From positions 1,981,068 to 2,045,067 of the forward strand of contig NZ_VCBL01000001.1 of NCBI RefSeq assembly GCF_007896435.1: a DNA stretch of 64,000 bases, read 5' to 3'. This document shows, one piece after another, positions 55,619-63,025 of this stretch (position 1 is its first letter; every line of letters starts with the position of its first letter). The notes beneath the pieces are model-generated. The model made no database searches and had not been told where the DNA came from. It worked only from the letters and a program-made list of their open reading frames with translations. The position numbers were made by a program, and so were the translations under genes. This DNA comes from Rummeliibacillus suwonensis. GTDB taxonomy: Bacteria > Bacillota > Bacilli > Bacillales_A > Planococcaceae.

Positions 55619-56748
55619 CGGCCAAACGAACACCTATTGGAAAAATCGGTGGTCAATTCCGCACATTAGAGCCTGAAAAATTGTTAGCACCACTGATCAA
55701 AGAAATTTTACAGGAAACTCAAGTTTCAAACGATTTAATCGATGATGTCATTATCGGCAATGTAGTTGGACCCGGTGGCAATATAGCAAGATTATCTGCT
55801 TTAGAGGCTTCACTCCCCTTCTCCGTTCCTGGAATGACCATTGACAGACAATGTGGTTCTGGTTTGGAAGCGATTAATATTGCTATGCGAATGGTACAAA
55901 GTGGAGCGGGAGATGTTTATCTAGCAGGCGGTGTTGAGAGTACGAGTCGAGCACCTTGGAAAATGAAAAAACCATTATCACTCAATGGCATGCCCGAACC
56001 TTATTCACGTGCACCCTTTACTCCTAGTAGCTATGGAGACCCAGATATGGGGATTGCCGCAGAAAATGTTGCACAAAAATATGCCATTTCAAGAGAGGAA
56101 CAGGATGAATACGCCCTCCTCAGTCATCAAAAAGCGATTCAGGCAATTCAAACTGGAAGATTTCAAAAAGAGATCGTACCAATTGAAGTGGATGGAAAAT
56201 GGATTTTCCTTGATGAATGTCCAAGGGCAAATACAAGCCTTGAAAAATTACAACAACTCTCTCCCGTCTTTTTAAAAGAAGGGACAGTAACCGCTGGCAA
56301 TGCTTGTCCATTAAATGATGGAGCAGCCCTTCTTTTAATCATGTCATGGGATATGTGCCAAAAACTCCATCTTCACCCTATTTTAAAATTGGTCAATGCG
56401 CAGGTAGCTGGTGTAGATCCCCATTATTTAGGAATAGGATCAGTCCCAGCCGTCCAAAAATTATTAACACGCCAACATATCATGATCAATGACCTAGATA
56501 TCATTGAATTTAATGAAGCCTTTGCCTGTCAGGTATTAGCAAGCTTGAAAGAATTGAACATCCCCACTCACAAGGTAAATCGCGGAGGTGGTGCAATTGC
56601 TTTAGGTCACCCTTATGGTGCATCTGGAGCGATCTTGATGACCCGCTTATGCAATGAAATGCTCCTAGAACCTTATAAAAGAGGGATAGCTACTCTTGGT
56701 ATAGGCGGTGGAATGGGCATAGCTACTCTTGTGGAGGCGATGGAATGA
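55597..56748 (+). CDS. yhfS: Thiolase-family acetyl-CoA C-acyltransferase (YhfS-like)
   Basis: A 383-residue thiolase. The nucleophile Cys86 lies in DRQCGSGLEA; NEAFACQ and His338 in GGGAIALGHPYGASGA are intact. The second catalytic cysteine, expected 30 residues after that His in a TLCIGGGMG motif, is Gly368 here (ATLGIGGGMG). This should alter proton transfer in Claisen condensation, so the enzyme may use a different acyl donor, run only one direction or be specialised. ATG 55597 has GAAGGTGAAATC upstream. The gene overlaps yhfT and the next gene, indicating one translated unit. Confidence 0.9.
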   Translation: MRDAVIVAAKRTPIGKIGGQFRTLEPEKLLAPLIKEILQETQVSNDLIDDVIIGNVVGPGGNIARLSALEASLPFSVPGMTIDRQCGSGLEAINIAMRMVQSGAGDVYLAGGVESTSRAPWKMKKPLSLNGMPEPYSRAPFTPSSYGDPDMGIAAENVAQKYAISREEQDEYALLSHQKAIQAIQTGRFQKEIVPIEVDGKWIFLDECPRANTSLEKLQQLSPVFLKEGTVTAGNACPLNDGAALLLIMSWDMCQKLHLHPILKLVNAQVAGVDPHYLGIGSVPAVQKLLTRQHIMINDLDIIEFNEAFACQVLASLKELNIPTHKVNRGGGAIALGHPYGASGAILMTRLCNEMLLEPYKRGIATLGIGGGMGIATLVEAME

Positions 56749-57137
56749 GTGAAATACAGCAATTACACATAACGGAGCAGTGGATTCGAGAATATGCTCG
56801 AAGCATCAACTCTCCTTTGCAATTTTTTCAAGGAAAACTGATTGCCCCTTCTACAATGCCCATTATTTTTTGGCCATTTTTTAAAGAAACAGCGAACCAA
56901 GATTCCCCTGTGTTACACGGTTCTCAAAAATTCCTTTATGAAGAACCGATGACAGCCGGAATGCTATTAGATTGTGAACTGGCGCTTCTAAAAATGGAAG
57001 AGAAAAAAGGGAAAACTAGAAAGTTAACGTTGTCTACATACGAACTGACATGCAAATGTGAAGGGAGATTAATTGTTGTTGCCACAACTATTTTAATTCA
57101 AGTAGGTGAAACGAATGAAAAAATTCATCACAGCTGA
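56745..57137 (+). CDS. MaoC-type dehydratase, N-terminal-half-like (FAS1/HadA type)
   Basis: A 130-residue hot-dog protein. VLHGSQKFLYEEPMTAGMLL around 60-80 matches the N-terminal, non-catalytic half of MaoC/HadA-type dehydratases (MaoC_dehydrat_N), which shape the acyl tunnel. In mycobacteria such halves pair with a catalytic partner (HadA-HadB); the next gene encodes a suitable one. It starts within the end of the thiolase gene (ATG 56745) and overlaps the next gene by 23 bp. Confidence 0.82.
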   Translation: MSEIQQLHITEQWIREYARSINSPLQFFQGKLIAPSTMPIIFWPFFKETANQDSPVLHGSQKFLYEEPMTAGMLLDCELALLKMEEKKGKTRKLTLSTYELTCKCEGRLIVVATTILIQVGETNEKIHHS

Positions 57138-57459
57138 AGAAATCCTTCACTATGCAAAAATCTCAAAGGACAATGCATCTATCCATATAGATAAAAGGGC
57201 TGCACAAAATGCTGGATTTGAACGTCCCATCGTTCATGGCATGTACTTAATGGGATTCGCACAATCGATTTATTTAAAAGCACATCCTCACCAGTGGATC
57301 AAACAATATGAAATGCGCTTTCTACACTCACTATTAGTCGATCAAGAAATCGAATTGGATTTTGACGTTCAAGAAAATTTTGTACAAGTATGCTGTTCCA
57401 CTTTAGGGCAACAAAGCATTGCTTTAGGAACTTTCTATGTAAAGGAATGGGATTCATGA
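57115..57459 (+). CDS. MaoC-type enoyl hydratase/dehydratase, catalytic half
   Basis: A 114-residue hot-dog protein carrying the hydratase-2 motif: DNASIHIDKRAAQNAGFERP followed by IVHGMYLMG, with the Asp and His catalytic dyad. It probably forms a heterodimer with the preceding protein and dehydrates (R)-3-hydroxyacyl thioesters. ATG 57115 follows AGGTGAAACG; a GTG three codons earlier is within that SD. Its stop overlaps the next start (ATGA). Confidence 0.85.
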   Translation: MKKFITAEEILHYAKISKDNASIHIDKRAAQNAGFERPIVHGMYLMGFAQSIYLKAHPHQWIKQYEMRFLHSLLVDQEIELDFDVQENFVQVCCSTLGQQSIALGTFYVKEWDS

Positions 57460-58277
57460 AAAAGGTTGTATTAATTACTGGTTCTACTAGAGGGATTGGA
57501 AAAAGTATTGCAAAACATCTTAGTGACGCTGATTATCACGTTGTTATAAATGGAACAAATTCCATACGAATCGATGAAGTCGTTTCAGAGATTCAAGCTA
57601 CTGGTGGAAAAGCTGTTGGATATTGTGCAGATATTCGACATGCGGCTGCTGTTTCCTCCCTTATCGCATATACCGTTCAAACATTCGGGCAAATCGATGT
57701 CCTGATTCACAACGCAGGAAATTTAGCAGATCAAAAGTGTATAAATATGACAGATGAAAACTGGCAATCAGTGATAGATGTCCATTTGAATGGTGCCTTT
57801 TATTGTATTCGTCGTGCTTTACCCTATTTGGTAGAACATGGTGGAGATATCATTTTGATGACATCTACAGCTGGATTAATGGGTTCAGTTGGTCAAGTCA
57901 ACTATAGTGCTGCAAAAGCTGGGCTTCTCGGCATGCTTTGGACACTCGCGGAAGAATTGAAGCGTTACCGGATTCGAGTCAATGCTGTTTCCCCTGCTGC
58001 TCTAACAGATATGACAAGACCTGTCATTGAACATTTAACTGAAAAATATAAAAAGCGGCAGGAACCTTTCCCTGACTTTTGGAAGGTTGGTTCACCAGAT
58101 GATGTCGCTATTTTTATACGACAATTGCTTCATCACTCGGATAAGCATCTAACAGGAGAAATCTTCGGTGTCAATGGCACGAAAATCACAAGATGGCAAA
58201 AGCCCACGATCACAATGTCTGCCAATAGTCCAGAAGAGTTTTTCCGTACATATAAAGACCAAAAGGGAAGTGATTAG
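57456..58277 (+). CDS. FabG-like SDR 3-ketoacyl reductase
   Basis: A 273-residue short-chain dehydrogenase. TGSTRGIG at 8-15 binds NAD(P)H; HNAGNLADQ; catalytic Ser in MTSTAG, Tyr and Lys in YSAAKAG. It is about 25 residues longer than FabG because of a C-terminal tail (PTITMSANSPEEFF). In this operon it would reduce a 3-ketoacyl thioester made by the thiolase to the 3-hydroxy form for the MaoC pair. ATG 57456 overlaps the previous stop. Confidence 0.88.
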   Translation: MKKVVLITGSTRGIGKSIAKHLSDADYHVVINGTNSIRIDEVVSEIQATGGKAVGYCADIRHAAAVSSLIAYTVQTFGQIDVLIHNAGNLADQKCINMTDENWQSVIDVHLNGAFYCIRRALPYLVEHGGDIILMTSTAGLMGSVGQVNYSAAKAGLLGMLWTLAEELKRYRIRVNAVSPAALTDMTRPVIEHLTEKYKKRQEPFPDFWKVGSPDDVAIFIRQLLHHSDKHLTGEIFGVNGTKITRWQKPTITMSANSPEEFFRTYKDQKGSD

Positions 58278-59078
58278 ATGCTTACATTTGATCATGTCTA
58301 TTTTTACTATAAAAAAGAGAAACCTATTATAGAGGATATCAGCTTTACAATCGAGAAAGGGGAATTTGTCTGTATCGTAGGTCCCAATGGTTGTGGCAAA
58401 TCAACGATCGCGAAATTAATCGATGGTCTATTAATGCCTAAAAAAGGAACCATCCGAATAGGAAATCATCATACAAAAGATCCTAACGATTTGATGAAAA
58501 TAAGGCAGCGTGTTGGATTTGTGTTTCAAAACCCCGAAGATCAATTTATCACTACATCTGTTTTAGATGAAGTGATTTTTGGGCTAGAAAATATCTGTGT
58601 GCCAAGAGAAGATATGTACAATCGTGCCTTATCCGCATTAAAAGTTGTCAATATGGAGGATTATTTGGATGCCATGCCCCATGAATTATCGGGTGGGCAA
58701 AAGCAACGAGTTGCAGTTGCTGCTATCATTGCCATGCAACCAGAAATAATCATTTTTGACGAAGCTACTTCTATGCTGGACCCTGAAGGAAGAAATCAGA
58801 TACTAGCCATTATGCATCAACTTCATAGCGAAGGGATGACGATTATTCATATCACTCATCATATGGAGGAAGTATTACAAGCAGATCGTATTCTGCTTGT
58901 TGCGCAAGGCAAAATACATTTTGATGGAAAACCCGCTCCCTTTTTTCAAACAATCCCTGTTGAGAATTTTCAACTTGAACAGCCGTTTGCTGTACGATTA
59001 CATCGATTATCTGGACAAGCTGTTGCATTGACAGCAGATTGGAAGGGAGCCATTCGATCACAATGGTCTACAAATTAA
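58278..59078 (+). CDS. ecfA1: ECF transporter ATPase (A component 1)
   Basis: A 266-residue ABC ATPase. Walker A GPNGCGKST, Q-loop FVFQNPEDQFITTSV, signature LSGGQKQR, Walker B EIIIFDEATSMLD and the switch His in ITHHMEEV. The NPEDQ Q-loop is typical of EcfA. It drives the membrane complex for biotin uptake with EcfA2, EcfT and BioY. It starts right after the SDR stop, ATG 58278, and overlaps ecfA2 by 16 bp. A general ecfA1A2T set usually also exists at the ribosomal-protein locus, so this set is likely dedicated. Confidence 0.93.
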   Translation: MLTFDHVYFYYKKEKPIIEDISFTIEKGEFVCIVGPNGCGKSTIAKLIDGLLMPKKGTIRIGNHHTKDPNDLMKIRQRVGFVFQNPEDQFITTSVLDEVIFGLENICVPREDMYNRALSALKVVNMEDYLDAMPHELSGGQKQRVAVAAIIAMQPEIIIFDEATSMLDPEGRNQILAIMHQLHSEGMTIIHITHHMEEVLQADRILLVAQGKIHFDGKPAPFFQTIPVENFQLEQPFAVRLHRLSGQAVALTADWKGAIRSQWSTN

Positions 59079-59917
59079 AAAACATAAACGTTACATATGG
59101 ACAAAAACAAGTTCTTCATCATATCAGCTGCTCAATAGAGAAAGGAAAATGGATATCTATTATTGGTCAAACAGGTGCTGGAAAATCTACTTTTGTAAAA
59201 GTATTAAAAGGATTGGTTTCCTTTCAAGGGGATTATGAACTAAACGGGCAGCCTGTAAAACAGGATTCAAAAGGCAATATTGGTGTAATCCCTGAAATAG
59301 GTTTTGTATTTCAATATCCAGAGCATCAATTATTTGAAACCACTGTAGAAAAAGAGCTTTCTTTCGCACTGAAGCATAAAGACATGACGAAAACAGTCAT
59401 TTTAGACAGGATATCTACTATTTTACCGATGGTTAACTTATCAGAAGACATTCTTCCTCTTGCTCCTTTTCAATTAAGCGGTGGGCAAAAAAGAAGAGTT
59501 GCTATTGCTTCTGTACTAATGACAAAGCCAGAGGTATTGATCGTTGATGAGCCAACAGCGGGATTAGATCCGATCAATCGAACAAATCTGTTACAGCAAT
59601 TAAAAAATTGGCAACACAAAACGAAAGGAACGATCCTCTTTGTGTCTCATCAAATGGAGGATGTGGCGCAATATTCTGATGAAGTCATGTTATTTCATAG
59701 AGGATATTTAATGGGGCATTTTCCTGTGGAAACACTTTTTTTGAAGAAATCTTCGTTACTCAAACAAGCCGGATTAGCATTACCAGAATCCATACAGCTT
59801 TTACAGTTGGTTGAAGAGCTTTCTGGGGAAAACATTCAAGTAACAAGCTGTAAAGAAGCGGACATATTTGCCAAGGTTATACCGATTTTAAAAGCGAGAG
59901 GGTTAGATGATGAATAA
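59063..59917 (+). CDS. ecfA2: ECF transporter ATPase (A component 2)
   Basis: A 284-residue ABC ATPase: Walker A GQTGAGKST, Q-loop FVFQYPEHQLFETTV, signature LSGGQKRR, Walker B VLIVDEPTAGLD, switch His in VSHQMEDV. The C-terminal 50 residues form the EcfA2 extension. ATG 59063 is chosen by family N-terminus (MVYKLKNINVTYG); the SD AAGGGAG is somewhat distant, and the gene starts within ecfA1, so coupling is likely. It overlaps ecfT by 11 bp. Confidence 0.93.
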   Translation: MVYKLKNINVTYGQKQVLHHISCSIEKGKWISIIGQTGAGKSTFVKVLKGLVSFQGDYELNGQPVKQDSKGNIGVIPEIGFVFQYPEHQLFETTVEKELSFALKHKDMTKTVILDRISTILPMVNLSEDILPLAPFQLSGGQKRRVAIASVLMTKPEVLIVDEPTAGLDPINRTNLLQQLKNWQHKTKGTILFVSHQMEDVAQYSDEVMLFHRGYLMGHFPVETLFLKKSSLLKQAGLALPESIQLLQLVEELSGENIQVTSCKEADIFAKVIPILKARGLDDE

Positions 59918-60716
59918 TTCTATTTTAATCGGACAATTTTTCGAAGCAAAATCCATATTTCACCGTTTAGATCCTCGCTCTAAAATCATATGTATTTCTG
60001 TTATCATGTTAAGTTTTATCACATTAGAGACGATCACCAGCTATATCGCTGCAACGTTATTGATGTTCCTTCTATTGCGACTATCGAATATACCGCTTAA
60101 GATCTTTCTGAAAGGCTTAAAGCCCCTTATATTTATATTATCCTTTACCTTTTTGTATCATTTGTTTTTAACGAAAGGGACTACTGTGATATGGTCTTGG
60201 AATTTTATCCATATAACGTTAGAGGGGCTTATTCAAGGGATTCGCTTTGTGTGGCGCATTATTTTGCTTGTGCTCATTGCCTCCTTTTTAACGCTGACGA
60301 CCAAACCATTGTCATTAGCTGCTGGGCTAGAAAAATTACTAGCACCACTCAGTAAGCTGCATCTACCTGTCGAGCAGCTCTCTTTAATGATCGTTATCGC
60401 GATTCGATTTATCCCGACTATTTTGCAAGAGTTGGATCGTATTTTGTTAGCACAAAAGGCAAGAGGCTTTGACATCAACGCACTACCTATTCATAAACGT
60501 TTATTTGCCTATATTCCTATGTTAGTTCCCCTTCTTTTTACGACAGTCCAACGTGCAGAACAGCTAACCTATGCAATCGATGCACGTGCTTATGGGAATG
60601 GTAAGGGCAGAACACACTATATCGAATTACGATTTCAAAAAATAGATTATCAGATCATTAGCAGTACATTACTTATTGCACTAGCGTTCGTACTATTAAA
60701 ACTAGGGGGAATTTAA
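59907..60716 (+). CDS. ecfT: ECF transporter transmembrane coupling protein (T component)
   Basis: A 269-residue membrane protein with about five or six helices. Coupling helices end in the two ARG-type signatures, QKARGFD around 190 and DARAYGNG around 235, which dock to the ATPases. It completes a dedicated biotin ECF transporter with BioY. The first of two adjacent ATGs is used; the second, 59910, has slightly better spacing from GAGAGGG. Confidence 0.92.
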   Translation: MMNNSILIGQFFEAKSIFHRLDPRSKIICISVIMLSFITLETITSYIAATLLMFLLLRLSNIPLKIFLKGLKPLIFILSFTFLYHLFLTKGTTVIWSWNFIHITLEGLIQGIRFVWRIILLVLIASFLTLTTKPLSLAAGLEKLLAPLSKLHLPVEQLSLMIVIAIRFIPTILQELDRILLAQKARGFDINALPIHKRLFAYIPMLVPLLFTTVQRAEQLTYAIDARAYGNGKGRTHYIELRFQKIDYQIISSTLLIALAFVLLKLGGI

Positions 60717-61040
60717 ATGCATATATACGGCTCAGTTATAGATGATGAAACACGTTGTATACATTACCATACAGAAAAAGACATTATAGCGATCAAATTT
60801 GCATGCTGCGATCGCTATTATCCTTGCTATAAATGCCATGAAGAACATGCTCATCATCCTATCCAAAGATGGTCAAAAGAACAATTTGATACTTTGGCTA
60901 TTTTATGTGGAGCATGCCACACTGAGCTGACAATCCGCCAATATTTGAATTCTACTCATTGCCCCCATTGTCATGCACTTTTCAATGATCGATGTGAAGC
61001 ACATTATCCGATTTATTTTGAAATGGAGGATCAAGCATAA
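60717..61040 (+). CDS. CHY-type zinc-finger protein
   Basis: A 107-residue cytoplasmic protein rich in Cys and His. CIHYHTEKD, CCDRYYPCYKCHEEHAHH, CGACHTELT and CPHCHALFNDRCEAHY supply the CHY zinc-finger ligands, enough for two or three metals. ATG 60717 follows GGGGGAATTT with no gap after ecfT, so it is the last intact gene in the operon. Its role is unknown; metal storage or a regulatory partner is possible. Confidence 0.88.
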   Translation: MHIYGSVIDDETRCIHYHTEKDIIAIKFACCDRYYPCYKCHEEHAHHPIQRWSKEQFDTLAILCGACHTELTIRQYLNSTHCPHCHALFNDRCEAHYPIYFEMEDQA

Positions 61041-61319
61041 GTTGGACCAGCAAGGGTTTTATGTAATGATTATGCCAAAAAGATTCTCGCCATTGAGAAA
61101 GAAGCACCAAGTTATGAAGCAATTCAAAAATATATTTCTGGAACTACCAATAAAAGGTGGATCTATGATGGCATAATGGAAGAAGGATTTGGCTTTGCTG
61201 GTCAAGTGACAGGGATGATCCATGATATCCCTACTGTTTCAGAATTATTTAAAAGAATGATTGGCGAAGCAGAGGAAATACGACGTAAAAGGGGAAATCC
61301 ATCATCTTTTTCGTTTTAG
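61041..61319 (+). pseudogene. C-terminal relic of a nitronate monooxygenase/FabK-family reductase
   Basis: Immediately after the zinc-finger stop the sequence stays open for 93 codons without a start: VGPARVLCNDYAKKILA, then ISGTTNKRWIYDG, GFGFAGQVTGMIHDIPTVSE and LFKRMIGEAEEIRRKRG. This is the last quarter of an NMO/2-nitropropane dioxygenase-type FMN enzyme, the family that includes FabK enoyl reductase. The N-terminal FMN barrel is gone. Confidence 0.75.
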
Positions 61320-61593
61320 TGACTGGTACTTATTCTTTTTCACCACATAACCTTATAGTTTGAACTAGTTTTAATATAGACATTTCGTGGTTATAAGGAA
61401 CCAATAATATAATGTGTTGTGCCATTCAGATGGTAATGCCAAATTCTCTTGTTATACTTCTTTTTAGTACCTTTTATATAAGCAGCTTTTATCGTATTTA
61501 CTACGTCAGAACTTTTTCACTAAATTTTATCATCATTAAATTATTTATTGTAGGAATAAAATTAGTATATATCAATCATTCTCTCTCGGAATA
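61320..61593. other. Intergenic, convergent genes
   Basis: An imperfect inverted repeat (AACCTTATAG at 61348 with TGGTTATAAGG) is the only structure seen. The short plus-strand frame inside has no SD. Confidence 0.4.
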
Positions 61594-62133
61594 TTAATTT
61601 TCGGGGCTAAATTTTGCTTCATTAGAATAAAAAGTGAAGGAGGAATTGGTATCATCTGGTACAAGAATTGTTGTTGATTCTGTTAGTTCTAATTCTATAG
61701 GGAAAGCTTTAAAAAAACCTTTATTTCTTTGATTAGTCGAAATTTTTAAATTCGCTTCTGTTGAAAATAAAGTAATATCCTCCATATTTACAGTTAAAAT
61801 ATTTACAATGTGAAACATTTGTAAAAAAGTTTTTACATCTTTAATTAATATTTGTGCAAATTTATAATTACCTACTTTTTGAAGGAAATTAAGATCTATC
61901 TTTTTCACTTTACAATACTCAATAATATTATCCTCCATCATATGATGAACCTGCATATAAAAATAAGCCTTATTAATTTTTAGTTTTTCAAAACTTAATT
62001 TCAATAGTTCTTCCGTTATCAAATTTTTATTTACAATATTTACAAAATAACTATAATCTAATTCACCATCAAATTTAAAAGGTGCCAATTCTTTAATTTC
62101 ATGCCTGCCCATCCTCTGTAATTTTATACACAC
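61594..62133 (-). CDS. Candidate immunity protein downstream of RHS relics
   Basis: A 179-residue soluble, Lys- and Ile-rich acidic protein with no signal peptide or membrane segment. Not recognised as a family. It lies next after RHS fragments and in their orientation, the usual place of an immunity gene for an RHS C-terminal toxin. It starts with GTG 62133, AAGGAG lying 11 nt upstream; the ATG at 62112 has an SD that is too close. Very AT-rich relative to the RHS core, typical of immunity cassettes. Confidence 0.6.
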   Translation of the reverse strand: MCIKLQRMGRHEIKELAPFKFDGELDYSYFVNIVNKNLITEELLKLSFEKLKINKAYFYMQVHHMMEDNIIEYCKVKKIDLNFLQKVGNYKFAQILIKDVKTFLQMFHIVNILTVNMEDITLFSTEANLKISTNQRNKGFFKAFPIELELTESTTILVPDDTNSSFTFYSNEAKFSPEN

Positions 62134-62165
62134 TTAACTTTTATCTCCTTTCTTAAAACTTAAAA

Positions 62166-62475
62166 CCATACCCATTAAGCATCGTAACAATAAGAGCCCA
62201 CTTCTTGGTCCTCTTGATCACGAATGCTTAACACATCGCCTCGTTGATTGAACGCTTGTTAAGCGCTGTGCTTCATTATAGGTGTACTGAAAATGTTCAT
62301 CCTGTAATAGGTTTCCATCTGCATCATATTGGTAGTTCGTATCGTTTTTCTTTTCAATTTGATTCGCATCGTTGAATTGTGCGACTTGTTTTAGTAAATC
62401 CCAATTAAGTATTACGGTATTTTGATCGCCTGCTAATTCTAAAAATAGAAGAAGATTCCCAATATGCAAAAGATA
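62166..62475 (-). pseudogene. Displaced RHS-repeat fragments
   Basis: On the minus strand, YQYDADGNLLQDEHFQYTYN and nearby YD repeats (62262-62440) are followed by a piece encoding NQRGDVLSIRDQEDQEVGSY (62180-62250) that copies 63665-63745 of the main RHS gene. No continuous frame links them. Confidence 0.75.
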
Positions 62476-62509
62476 TTGGGAATCCTACGACTTAAATTAG
62501 AGTCTATTG

Positions 62510-62775
62510 TCAGAATTGTTTTGGTAACTGGTACTTATTCTTTGCTCTTTTCTCTATTACTTTACTAAGAGTTCGAGAGTTTTTAACGACCTTTCTTGCT
62601 GCTTCTGTTGTATGTTTTGATTTTGCCTTTTTTACTTCTAAATAACCTTTAATCATACTATATAAAGTTTGTGTAACAAATACTACGTCTTTTAAATCTC
62701 CAACAACTGTGGCAACAACATATGCTACGCCAGTCATTAATGCGTAAAATATTCTATTAGGCTTTAATCCATTAC
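62510..62775 (-). pseudogene. Displaced RHS toxin C-terminal cassette
   Basis: From NGLKPNRIFYALMTGVAYVV onward, the frame parallels the main toxin tail (NGLKPNRVYYAIMTGILYVA), sharing SMIKGYLEVKKAKSKHT and NSRTLSKVIEKRAKNK before diverging and stopping. It lacks a start with an SD. It is an orphan or silent alternative tip. Confidence 0.75.
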
Positions 62776-62830
62776 CACTTTCTAAAAATAAAGAAAATCT
62801 ATTTTTAAAATTATTTTTGATAAGCCATCA

Positions 62831-63005
62831 CTAATTATGATAAAAATAAACATCCAAAAAACGGAAATTTTGTTTTAATTCATATATTTTAGGAATAGCA
62901 TACATTGCACAAAATATAATGAAATTGTGATTCTATCACTCTAGTTCCCACATTTAAAGTAAATATAACAATGAAGATGTAAAAGAAATATTTTATATAA
63001 TTCAT
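62831..63005 (-). pseudogene. Membrane immunity candidate, possibly frameshifted
   Basis: ATG 63005 has AAGGAG upstream and lies 21 bp after the RHS stop. It reads MNYIKYFFYIFIVIFTLNVG as a membrane helix and stops at 62889. Another frame continues a second hydrophobic stretch (FIIFCAMYAIPKIYELKQNF) to 62831, so a frameshift may have broken a longer small membrane protein. Confidence 0.45.
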
Positions 63006-63025
63006 TATATTCTCCTTAGCATAGA

